Below are positions 1 through 7,878 of a DNA stretch of 47,761 bases, piece after piece (position 1 is the first letter of the stretch; each line of letters begins with the position of its first letter). The stretch spans positions 1 through 47,761 of the forward strand of contig NZ_QVLR01000088.1 of assembly GCF_014822185.1 (NCBI RefSeq), given 5' to 3'. The notes beneath the pieces were generated by a model that made no database searches, was not told where the DNA came from, and was given only the letters and a program-made list of their open reading frames with translations. The stretch comes from Azoarcus sp. Aa7 (lineage in GTDB: Bacteria > Pseudomonadota > Gammaproteobacteria > Burkholderiales > Rhodocyclaceae). Made by a program: the position numbers and the translations under genes.

Positions 1-55
1 CATCAGCCACAGGGGGCGGGGGCCGGCCGCCGGCCCCCGCCCCCTGTGGCTGATG
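1..55. repeat. Perfect 55-base palindrome at the window edge
   Basis: Bases 1-27 are the exact reverse complement of bases 29-55, with C28 at the centre. The right arm is coding (end of imuB). A perfect 27-base inverted repeat starting at base 1 is more like a fold-back or contig-end artefact than a biological element, although a real cruciform cannot be excluded. Confidence 0.9.
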
Positions 56-253
56 AGCGAACCGCGCGCGCTCGGGTCGATCCGCGCGCTGACGCTGCTG
101 CACGGACCGGAGCGCATCGAGTCGGGATGGTGGGACGGAGCCGACATGCGCCGCGACTACTACATCGCCCGCGCGCCCGATGCCGCGCTGTGGTGGGTGT
201 TCGAGCAGCTCGATCCCCCTGGCGGCTGGTATGTGCATGGATTTTTTGGCTAA
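1..253 (+). CDS. imuB: ImuB-type Y-family DNA polymerase homologue, C-terminal end (partial)
   Basis: This is the 3' end of a gene that begins outside the window; the open frame is codon phase 2 and ends with TAA at 251-253. The readable tail contains PLWLMSEPRAL, GPERIESGWWDG, RRDYYIAR and GGWYVHGFFG. These are the characteristic closing motifs of ImuB, the catalytically degenerate Y-family protein that bridges ImuA/RecA and DnaE2 in SOS mutagenesis. None of the polymerase core is present here, so activity cannot be judged. The first 28 bases mirror bases 29-55 exactly, so the codons before about position 29 may not be genuine. dnaE2, its usual operon partner, lies downstream at 7871 after three unrelated genes. 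The family call rests on the C-terminal motifs only. Confidence 0.8.
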   Translation, partial: ISHRGRGPAAGPRPLWLMSEPRALGSIRALTLLHGPERIESGWWDGADMRRDYYIARAPDAALWWVFEQLDPPGGWYVHGFFG

Positions 254-313
254 ACTCGCTTCCCCGCACCCGGCATCCGCCGGGCCCTCTTCCCCCGGCC
301 CGAACCCGATTCC

Positions 314-1693
314 TTGAGCGCCTCCGCCTCGTCGCCCGTTTCATCGTCCATCATTGCCCGCCAGCTGCTGCACCATGCGTGGCCGGTGCTGGTCGCACAG
401 ATCCTGTCGATGAGCATGATGATCGCCGACACCGTGATCGTCGGGCGCTACAGCACCGTCGACCTCGCCGCAGTCGCGGTCGGCAGCGGCGTGTACATCT
501 CCATCGTGATGCTGGTGGTGGGCGTGCTGCAGGCCGTCGCTCCGACCGTCGCGCATCATTTCGGCGCCGGCCGCACGGAGCGGATCGGCCCCGCCCTGCA
601 GCAGGGCTTCTGGCTCGCGCTGATGCTCGCCGTGCCCGGCATCGCGCTGATGGTCTTCCCCGGTTTCCTGCTGGAGTTAAGCAGCGCCCCGCCTGATGTC
701 GACGCAAAAACCCGCGAGTACCTCCTCGCGACCGCCGCGGGCCTGCCCGCCGTGCTGCTGTACCGCACCTTCTATGCCTTCAACAACGCCGTCGGCAAGC
801 CGCGCGTGCTGATGGCGATCAGCTTCGTCGTCACCGCGACCCACGTCCCGCTCGCATGGGCGCTGGTGTACGGCCACCTGTGGCTGCCGCCGCTGGGCGT
901 GCTCGGCTGCGGCATCTCGACGGCGATCGTGAACTGGCTCGCCTTCGCCTGCGGCGCCACCTATCTCGCCCGCAACCCCGGCTACCGGCCGTATCGCCTC
1001 TTCTCGCACTGGCGCGGACCGCAGGCCGCGGAAATCCTCGGGCTGCTGCGCCTGGGCGTGCCGATGGGCCTGTCGACCTTCATCGAGGTGTCCTCCTTCA
1101 CGCTGATCGCGCTTTTCGCCGCCCGCCTGGGCGCCGAGTCCGTCGCCGGCCATCGCGTCGTCGCGAACATCGCCGCGCTGATCTACATGCTGCCGCTGGC
1201 GATGTCGATCGCCGTGCTGGTCCTCGTCGGCCAGGCCGCCGGCGCGCGCGACTGGGCCCGCGCGCGCATGACAATACGGGTGGGCATGATCGTCACCGCG
1301 GGACTCGCGTCGCTCATCGGCATCGCGCTGTGGATTGCGCGCAAGCCGCTCATTGCCCTGTTCTCGGAAGACGTCGCCGTGCGCACGGTCGGCCTCATGC
1401 TGCTGATCTACGTCTGCCTCTACCAGCTGTTCGACTCGGTGCAGACCGTCGCCGCGCACGCCCTGCGCGGCTACAAGGTGACCTTCGTGCCGATGTTGAT
1501 GCATGCCGTGTGCTTCTGGGGGGTGGGCCTCGCCGGCGGCTACTGGGCGAGCTTCCATGCGCCCTGGCGCACCACGGGCCCGCACGTCGCCGGCTTCTGG
1601 GAGGCGGGCGTGATGTCGACGACAATCGCCGCGGTGCTGTTCGGCTGGCTGCTGCGCGTCGTGATGCGGCGGCAGGGAAACTCGTCCGCCTGA
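314..1693 (+). CDS. MATE-family multidrug/cation antiporter
   Basis: The 459-residue polytopic inner-membrane protein has about 12 hydrophobic segments, the usual size of MATE (NorM-type) exporters that expel cationic drugs in exchange for Na+ or H+. The first segments (HHAWPVLVAQILSMSMMIADTVIVGRY) and the repeat-like second half starting near LGLLRLGVPMGLSTFIEVSS show the two-bundle MATE arrangement. The only start that keeps the whole N-terminus is TTG at 314, because no ATG or GTG lies just upstream; it sits 61 bases after the imuB stop. The stop is 19 bases from the convergent peptidase gene. The substrate cannot be read from sequence. There is no visible link to the SOS genes on either side. 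Confidence 0.88.
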   Translation: MSASASSPVSSSIIARQLLHHAWPVLVAQILSMSMMIADTVIVGRYSTVDLAAVAVGSGVYISIVMLVVGVLQAVAPTVAHHFGAGRTERIGPALQQGFWLALMLAVPGIALMVFPGFLLELSSAPPDVDAKTREYLLATAAGLPAVLLYRTFYAFNNAVGKPRVLMAISFVVTATHVPLAWALVYGHLWLPPLGVLGCGISTAIVNWLAFACGATYLARNPGYRPYRLFSHWRGPQAAEILGLLRLGVPMGLSTFIEVSSFTLIALFAARLGAESVAGHRVVANIAALIYMLPLAMSIAVLVLVGQAAGARDWARARMTIRVGMIVTAGLASLIGIALWIARKPLIALFSEDVAVRTVGLMLLIYVCLYQLFDSVQTVAAHALRGYKVTFVPMLMHAVCFWGVGLAGGYWASFHAPWRTTGPHVAGFWEAGVMSTTIAAVLFGWLLRVVMRRQGNSSA

Positions 1694-1712
1694 GGTCCGC
1701 GCCGGCGGACGC

Positions 1713-3524
1713 TCAGCTGCCCAGCCAGCCCTCGCGCAGGGTGCGCATCGGCGCCGACACCCGCTTGCCGCTCGCGAGCTTCACCGTGTCGGCCGGCGGA
1801 GCCGCGAGTTCGGCCGTGAACGTCATCAGCTCGTCGCGACGGAAGGCGTGGATCGTCACCTGCTCGCCCGGCCGGTGGCGCGCGAGCTGACCGTCCAGCG
1901 AAGCGGCCGTCACCTTGAGGCCATCGACGGCGACGAGCACGTCCCCCGCGGAAAGCCCGCATCGCTGCGCCGGGCCGTCGTCGAATACGTTCGCGAGCTT
2001 CGCCTCGCCATTGCCGCCTGCAAGCTTCACACCCAGCGATCCTCCCTTCACCGCGGCCTCGGTACGGAATTCGATCCCGAACGGGCGGAGGAACTCGTCC
2101 AGCGGCAGGTCCTCGGTCCCCTCGACCGCGTCCTTCAGCCAGCGCGACAGGCGCCGCCCCGCACCCTTGAGGCCCGCCTCCGCGACCTCGCCGACCAGCG
2201 CGAACAGCCCGTCCTCCGCGACCCCTTCGCCCGTCAGGCCGTGCCGCTGCCACAACAGGCGCATGACGTCGTCGAGGCTCTTGCGCCCCGCGCTCGCTGC
2301 GCGCAGCTGGAGGTCGAGGGCGAGCGCGATCAGGGCCCCCTTCGCGTAGTAGCTGACGATCGCGTTCGGCGCGTTCTCGTCCTGCCGGTAATACTTGATC
2401 CACGCATCGAAGGACGATTCGGCGACACTCTGCTTCGACCGGCCGCTGCCGCGCAGCACGTTGGACATCGTCTTGCCGAGCAGCGCGAGGTAGTCTTCCA
2501 CGCCGATCACGCCCGAACGCACCAGCGCGAGGTCGTCGTAGTAGGACGTGAAGCCCTCGAACGCCCACAGCAGGCGCGTGTAGTTCTCGCTGGCGAGGTC
2601 GTAGGGCGCGAACGCCGCCGGCTTGATGCGTTTGACATTCCACGTGTGGAAGTACTCGTGGCTGCACAAGCCGAGGAAGGTCCGGTAGCCGTCGGTCTGC
2701 TCGCGCATGCCCGCGTACGGCAGGTCGTTGCGGCTCGTGAGCAGCGCGGTCGAGGCGCGGTGCTCGAGGCCGCCGTATCCGTCACCGACCACCATCGTGA
2801 GGAAGAGATAGCGATCGACCGGGGCGGGCGTACCGAACAGTTCGATCTGCCACGTGCAGATGCGCGACAGATCGGCGCACAGGCGTTCGAGGTCGCAGTC
2901 GTGGCGCCCCGTGAGGACGACATCGTGGGGCACGCCGGCCGCCTCGAAGCGCGCGTGCGTGAAGCAGCCCATCTCGACCGGGTGATCGACCAGTTCGTCG
3001 TAGTTTTCCGCACGGTACAGGCCGAAGCCCATCGCCGGCGCCGCGAGCGGATCCCCTGCCGGACGCCGCAGCGTCGTCGCGACCTTCCACGTCTGCAGCG
3101 CCGGGCCGTCGGGCGGCAGGATATCGACATAGCAGGGCTCGTCGGTCTTGCCTTCCACTGCGAGGAACACGCTTGTGCCGTTGAAGAATCCGTGCGTGGC
3201 ATCGAGATGGGCGGCGCGCACCGAAAGATCCCACGCGTACACCTCGTAGCTCAGCGTCAAGGCACGTCCGGCGTCGACCGGCGCCGCGCGCCAGCTGTGC
3301 TTGTCGAGCTTTTCCACCGCAACCGGCCGGCCGTTGCATTCCGCGCGCAGCGTGATGATGTTGCGGGCGAACTCGCGGATCATGTAGCTGCCGGGAATCC
3401 ACGCGGGAAGGCGAAACACCTGCCCGGCCGGATCGGGGGCGGCGACGGTGCAGCTGACTTCGAAGATGTGCGCCTCCGGACGCGCGGGGGCGATGGCGTA
3501 CGACACGCGGGGCTGGTGGGGCAT
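1713..3524 (-). CDS. M61 family glycyl aminopeptidase with C-terminal PDZ domain
   Basis: The 603-residue protein belongs to peptidase family M61 (glycyl aminopeptidase type). An N-terminal beta-rich domain (about 1-180) leads to a zinc-peptidase core with the gluzincin motif HEYFH at residues 289-293, followed by WNVKRIKP and the downstream glutamate region WAFEGFTSYYDD. A PDZ domain (about 500-580, GGNGEAKLANVFDDGPAQRCGL onward) closes the protein. The frame is open 90 bases further upstream. I chose the ATG at 3524 (MPHQPRVSY) because family homology begins there and the extra residues are low complexity. No signal peptide is visible, so a cytoplasmic location is likely. The gene stands alone, convergent with the MATE gene. 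Confidence 0.88.
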   Translation of the reverse strand: MPHQPRVSYAIAPARPEAHIFEVSCTVAAPDPAGQVFRLPAWIPGSYMIREFARNIITLRAECNGRPVAVEKLDKHSWRAAPVDAGRALTLSYEVYAWDLSVRAAHLDATHGFFNGTSVFLAVEGKTDEPCYVDILPPDGPALQTWKVATTLRRPAGDPLAAPAMGFGLYRAENYDELVDHPVEMGCFTHARFEAAGVPHDVVLTGRHDCDLERLCADLSRICTWQIELFGTPAPVDRYLFLTMVVGDGYGGLEHRASTALLTSRNDLPYAGMREQTDGYRTFLGLCSHEYFHTWNVKRIKPAAFAPYDLASENYTRLLWAFEGFTSYYDDLALVRSGVIGVEDYLALLGKTMSNVLRGSGRSKQSVAESSFDAWIKYYRQDENAPNAIVSYYAKGALIALALDLQLRAASAGRKSLDDVMRLLWQRHGLTGEGVAEDGLFALVGEVAEAGLKGAGRRLSRWLKDAVEGTEDLPLDEFLRPFGIEFRTEAAVKGGSLGVKLAGGNGEAKLANVFDDGPAQRCGLSAGDVLVAVDGLKVTAASLDGQLARHRPGEQVTIHAFRRDELMTFTAELAAPPADTVKLASGKRVSAPMRTLREGWLGS

Positions 3525-3874
3525 CGGCAATTCCGCAGAACGAAGCAAACCGTCGATTCTAGCTGCAGCGGACCGCAGCGGACGACCAACAAGCACGTTG
3601 TGTCGATGCCTCATTTTTGCGCAGAAGCAACATTTCCTTTCGCATCAGCCCTCTGCGACGCATCCCCACAAGTTGTCCACAGGACTGCCCACGCCCGATG
3701 GGGATAAGCAGGGACTTTCCCACACCACGTGTTGCGCAAATGCCTCATTTTTGTGCAGACACAACATTCCCTTGTCCATCAGTACCCTGCACCGCATCCC
3801 CACAAGTTGTCCACAGGACTGCTCACGCCGTGTGGGGATAAACGGATCGGCCCCGGAAAAGCACCGCGCCGGCG
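3525..3874. other. 350-base gene-free region holding a duplicated block
   Basis: No credible gene is visible between the peptidase start and the 3' end of the hybrid kinase gene. The region is dominated by two diverged direct copies of a 102-base block (listed separately). The bases just upstream of 3524 must contain the peptidase promoter, but I see no strong consensus elements. Confidence 0.7.
3606..3841. repeat. Two direct 102-base repeats with DnaA-box-like motifs
   Basis: Copy 1 spans 3606-3707 and copy 2 spans 3740-3841, a period of 134 bases. Both begin ATGCCTCATTTTTG and end TGGGGATAA, and both share a 29-base identical core (3660-3688 and 3794-3822). Each copy carries TTGTCCACA (3673-3681, 3807-3815) and TGGGGATAA (3699-3707, 3833-3841). 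These are one mismatch from the DnaA box TTATCCACA on the plus and minus strand respectively. No A+T-rich unwinding element or replication gene is adjacent, so an origin is unlikely. Confidence 0.75.
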
Positions 3875-6800
3875 TCAATCCGCAGTCGCGCAAGCCTGAT
3901 CGGAGAGCGGCCCGCTCGCGGGAGGCGTCCGCGCGGCGGCGAGAAAGCGTGCGATCCCGGCGAGCGTCGCATCCATCACCTCGTCCAGGCGCTCCAACGC
4001 CCCGCGAGGTTCGGGGCCATTCAAGACCGTCTCGGCCGCGCCGGCCGCACTCGCAAGGCGCAGCAGGCCCATCGCACCCGCTGCGCCGCGCAACTTGTGC
4101 GCGGCACCCGCGGCCGCTGCCGCATCGCCGCTCTGCAGGAAAGCGCCGACCCTGGCGGACTCCTCGCCGTAGGTATCGACGAAACGCTGCAGGTAGGTCG
4201 CATAGGTCGTCGCGTCGCGCCACAGCCTGAGGCCGAGCGCGACGTCGAGCAGAGCCTCGCCAGCATCGGCCGCAGCGGAGACGGACACGACCGGCGCCGC
4301 AGGCGATGTCCTCTTCGGCGCGTAAGCCTGCAACGCGGATATCAGGTCCTCGGCCGCGAACGGCTTGGACACGAAACCGCTCATTCCGGCCCGCAGTGCG
4401 GCCTCATGCTGATCGTGGAAGGCACCGGCCGACACCGCGATCACCGGAAGCGCCCGCAGCGCTTCCGATGCACGGATACGGCGCGTCGCTTCGTAGCCGT
4501 CCATGACCGGCATCTGCACGTCCATCAGCACCGCATCGAAGCCCGAAGGCTGTCGCTCGAGCAGCGCAAGGGCCGCCCCGCCATGCTCCGCCTGCGCAAC
4601 CTGTGCGCCCTCGCCCTCGAGAATCCCCTGGGCAACCTCGCGGTTGATGTCACTGTCGTCCACGACGAGCACCCGGTATCCGGCAAGACGGCCCGATCGC
4701 GTCGGGGATGGCGCGCGGACCACGCCACCGCCCCTGTCCGCGACCAGCTCCGCCACCGCTTCGAGCAAGGTCGTGCCCGTCACCGGCTTGGTCAGGACGC
4801 GGTCGGCGAAGCGGCTGTCCGGATGACTGCGCAGCGCTTCCCGGTCGGCCGCCGTCACCATCACGATGACCGGCTGCGCTTCGCTGCCGAACATGACGCG
4901 CATGGCTGCGGCGGTCGCCAGCCCGTCCATGCCCGGCATGCGCCAGTCGAGCAGCACGATGTCGAACGGCTGCCCGGCGTCCCGGCGCGCCCGCGCAGCG
5001 TCGATCGCCGCCGGACCCGATTCGGCGAGTTCGGCCGTCCAACCCAGCGCCATCACGATCGCCCCCAGGGTTTCGCGCGCCAGCGGATGGTCATCGACGA
5101 TCAGAACCCGCTGCGGGCCGAGTACGGGCGATGGCGCGACGGGCCTTTCGGCAAGCGCGAACGACAGCTCGAAGAAGAACTCGCTGCCCTGCCCGGGCTC
5201 GCTGCGCAAGCCGAGCTGCCCGCCCATCAGTCCCACGAGCTGCCGGCTGATCGCCAGGCCGAGGCCGGTTCCGCCGAAGCGCCGGCTCGTCGAGGTATCC
5301 GCCTGGCTGAAAGGGGAGAAGATCTCCTCCTGTTTCTCGGGCGGGATGCCGATCCCCGTATCCGACACCGTGAACCGCAGACGCAGGCGATCGCCGTCGT
5401 GCCCCGCCAGCGCGACGCGCAGCGCCACTTCGCCCCGCTCGGTAAACTTGATGGCATTGCTCGCGAGGTTGGTCAGCACCTGCCGCAAGCGCAGTGCATC
5501 TCCCGTGAGGAAATCCGTGCCGGGCGGCGGCGGCCAGACCGCGACCTCCAACGGCTTTCCTTCGCACGCATACGCCATCGTGCTCGCCAGCTCGTCGAGC
5601 ACCTCCGAGAGGCGGAAAGGCTGATCCTCGATGTCGAGCCGATGCGCCTCGATCTTCGAGAAGTCCAGGATGTCGTTGAGGATGCCCAGCAACGAACGGC
5701 CCGCCCGCTGGATCTTGCGTGCCAGCTCGCGCGCGGCGGGCGATAGTTCGGCCCTCTCCATCAGATATGCCAGGCCGAGCACCGCATTCATCGGGGTGCG
5801 GATCTCGTGGCTCATGTTCGCGAGGAATTCGCTCTTGGCGCGGCTCCCCGCCTGGGCGAGTTCCGACTGGCGGGTGAGTTCGAGGTTCAGCTCTTCCAGG
5901 CGGATCTGCGCTTCCTTCAGTTCGCTCACGTCCGAAACCACCGCATATACGCCGCGCACGCGCCCGCCGTCGTGGTCGGGAACCAGATGCCACCACAGAT
6001 GCGTCACGCCCCCCGGCCGATTACCGGCCGAGCTCGCCTGGAACTTCTGCGGCTGCCCCGCGAGCGCCGCCTCGATATATGGCCGACTCGTCTCGTACAG
6101 GGCAGGTTCGAATACGAAATCGATCGGCGCATTGCTCACCGAAACGGCAGGTTTGCCGAGGAATTCCAGCAGCGCGCGGTTCGCGAAACGGCATCGCAGG
6201 CGATCGTCCCAGTACGCGATCATCGTCGGAATGTTTTCGGTAACCGCGCTCAGGAAACGCTCGCTTTGCCGCAGGGCCTCCTCGTTCTGCCGCTGCTCGG
6301 TCACATCCAGCGTGACACTCACCACCCGCAGTGTCTCGCCCGTTGCGCTCCGCTGCGCCCGCCCGAGCGAGCGGACGACGCGCTCGGCGCCATCCACTCG
6401 CACGATGCGAAAGCTGGCGTCGAAGTTTCCACCCTTCAGGGCGCGATCGAAGGCTGCACCGACGTCCGCACGATCGTTCGCGGCTACGTGCGACAGCCAG
6501 TCCTCCACCCGCCCGGGTAAATCGTCTGCGGATATACCGTAGATGTCGCGGAGACGATCATCCCAGCTCAGGCGCCCGTCCTCGCAGCGGTATTCGGCCA
6601 CCCCCATCCCGGCAGCCTCGGTCGCGAGCTGCAGCCGCTCGGCGATGCGCTGCTGGCGCGCGCCCTGCTCCACGAGCGCGGCGTGGCGCGCTACCGCGGC
6701 GCTGGCACCGATGCGGCGCTGCACATTCTGCAGATAGATGTAGGCAAGACTCGCGAGCAGTGCGGACAACGCGAGGATGCCCGCTGCGAACCAGCGCGGA

Positions 6801-7711
6801 TCGGGCAGGTTCAGCGCCTTGTGGAAGGGCGCCAGCGCCCTGACCTCGACGAACCATTCACGGCCGTACAGCTCCACCGGCAGCTGCCGGATCAGCCCTG
6901 CGGCCGTTTCCTGATCGCTCCCCGGCGATGCGTAGAAACGGAACGGCTGCTCGGCGTAGGCGGCGTCGTAGATCGAAACCGCGAATTCGCCGCCGCGAAA
7001 ATCGAAATCCGCCAGCAACTCGTCGATGATCAGCGGCGCATAGACCCACCCCAGCAACGACCTCCAGCGCTCTTCCGGCGTCGCGGGCTGGTACCCGCCG
7101 CGATAGACGGGCAGGAGCAGCACGAAGCCGCGCTCCGGCTTGCCTATCGCCTGCAACAGCGTGAGCGGCGAAGTCAGCACGGGCCGCCCGGTACGAACCG
7201 CCGCCAGCGCCGCAATGCGGCGGTTCAGTTCGGACGCGATGTCGAGCCCGATCGCCTCGCGGTTGTTCGCCTCAGGCTCGACATGCAGGATGACGAAGCG
7301 TTCGCCCGCATGCGGCGCGAACTGCTTGATGCGGAAATCCGGCCTGCCGTCGCGACGTGCGGCGGCGACGAAATCCGCCTCGTCGGCAGGATCCACGCGG
7401 CGGATGAACCCAAAGCCGCGCGCGCCCGGGAATTCCCTGTCGGCCTCGCGCGACTGCGTGTATTGCAGGAAGCGCATGCGCGGAATCGATTCGCTGCCGG
7501 CCCCGATGATCGCGCCGCGCGCCCCCCTCAAGCCGTACTCGAAGGTCTGGAAACGCGCCACCAGCGCGGTGGTGGTCCGGGTGGCGAGCGCGTCGAAACG
7601 GGCGTTCGCGGTCTGCCGGTTCGTCTCGGCCGTCCGAAGGGCGACGCCCAATGCGACGGCAAGGCCGATCAGGATGACCGTCAGGGGAAACACGAGGGTT
7701 CGCTTGCTCAT
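3875..7711 (-). CDS. Hybrid sensor histidine kinase (CHASE-PAS-PAS-HisKA-HATPase-REC-REC-HPt)
   Basis: The 1278-residue membrane kinase carries a complete internal phosphorelay. TM1 is at about 6-25, a periplasmic CHASE sensor domain at about 45-295, and TM2 at about 306-328. Two PAS domains follow (about 355-475 and 485-600). The HisKA dimerisation domain has phospho-accepting H635 in NMSHEIRTP, and the HATPase domain has SNAIKF, SDTGIGIP and GGTGLGL. Two receiver domains carry D922 (LLDWRMPG) and D1064 (LMDVQMPVMDG). A C-terminal HPt domain has H1205 in AHKLRGAAGAMG. The ATG at 7711 (MSKRTLVF) sits just before TM1 and has a GGACGGAG stretch upstream; longer starts would run into dnaE2. No dedicated response regulator is adjacent, so the output partner and ligand are unknown. 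It is divergent from dnaE2 across 159 bases. Confidence 0.9.
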   Translation of the reverse strand: MSKRTLVFPLTVILIGLAVALGVALRTAETNRQTANARFDALATRTTTALVARFQTFEYGLRGARGAIIGAGSESIPRMRFLQYTQSREADREFPGARGFGFIRRVDPADEADFVAAARRDGRPDFRIKQFAPHAGERFVILHVEPEANNREAIGLDIASELNRRIAALAAVRTGRPVLTSPLTLLQAIGKPERGFVLLLPVYRGGYQPATPEERWRSLLGWVYAPLIIDELLADFDFRGGEFAVSIYDAAYAEQPFRFYASPGSDQETAAGLIRQLPVELYGREWFVEVRALAPFHKALNLPDPRWFAAGILALSALLASLAYIYLQNVQRRIGASAAVARHAALVEQGARQQRIAERLQLATEAAGMGVAEYRCEDGRLSWDDRLRDIYGISADDLPGRVEDWLSHVAANDRADVGAAFDRALKGGNFDASFRIVRVDGAERVVRSLGRAQRSATGETLRVVSVTLDVTEQRQNEEALRQSERFLSAVTENIPTMIAYWDDRLRCRFANRALLEFLGKPAVSVSNAPIDFVFEPALYETSRPYIEAALAGQPQKFQASSAGNRPGGVTHLWWHLVPDHDGGRVRGVYAVVSDVSELKEAQIRLEELNLELTRQSELAQAGSRAKSEFLANMSHEIRTPMNAVLGLAYLMERAELSPAARELARKIQRAGRSLLGILNDILDFSKIEAHRLDIEDQPFRLSEVLDELASTMAYACEGKPLEVAVWPPPPGTDFLTGDALRLRQVLTNLASNAIKFTERGEVALRVALAGHDGDRLRLRFTVSDTGIGIPPEKQEEIFSPFSQADTSTSRRFGGTGLGLAISRQLVGLMGGQLGLRSEPGQGSEFFFELSFALAERPVAPSPVLGPQRVLIVDDHPLARETLGAIVMALGWTAELAESGPAAIDAARARRDAGQPFDIVLLDWRMPGMDGLATAAAMRVMFGSEAQPVIVMVTAADREALRSHPDSRFADRVLTKPVTGTTLLEAVAELVADRGGGVVRAPSPTRSGRLAGYRVLVVDDSDINREVAQGILEGEGAQVAQAEHGGAALALLERQPSGFDAVLMDVQMPVMDGYEATRRIRASEALRALPVIAVSAGAFHDQHEAALRAGMSGFVSKPFAAEDLISALQAYAPKRTSPAAPVVSVSAAADAGEALLDVALGLRLWRDATTYATYLQRFVDTYGEESARVGAFLQSGDAAAAAGAAHKLRGAAGAMGLLRLASAAGAAETVLNGPEPRGALERLDEVMDATLAGIARFLAAARTPPASGPLSDQACATAD

Positions 7712-7858
7712 CCGCTTACGGCTCCGTCCCTGCACTGCGCTGATCGGCGCGACCGATTCACCGGCATGGTAAGCCAAAAAAATGACGTTCGCGCGGGCGG
7801 ATGGCTCTTCCGGCAGGACGGGAGTCACACGGGCGCAGCCAATCCGGCGCATGAAGTT

Positions 7859-7864
7859 TATACT
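7859..7864 (+). promoter_or_regulatory. Candidate -10 element of dnaE2
   Basis: TATACT matches five of six bases of the sigma-70 -10 consensus and ends seven bases before the dnaE2 ATG at 7871, so the predicted transcription start falls on or beside the start codon. No good -35 element is visible at 16-18 bases upstream. Confidence 0.5.
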
Positions 7865-7878
7865 GTACTTATGTACAG
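7863..7878. promoter_or_regulatory. LexA (SOS) box overlapping the dnaE2 start codon
   Basis: CTGTACTTATGTACAG fits the enterobacterial-type LexA pattern CTG-N10-CAG and is almost fully palindromic. It overlaps the candidate -10 element and covers the ATG at 7871-7873. LexA bound here would block RNA polymerase at the promoter core. This agrees with the known SOS control of imuB/dnaE2 cassettes. Confidence 0.88.

Noticed and set aside
3606-3841. CRISPR-like or origin-of-replication repeats
   Set aside because: Only two long diverged copies without spacers; no cas genes, no dnaA/dnaN and no A+T-rich unwinding region.
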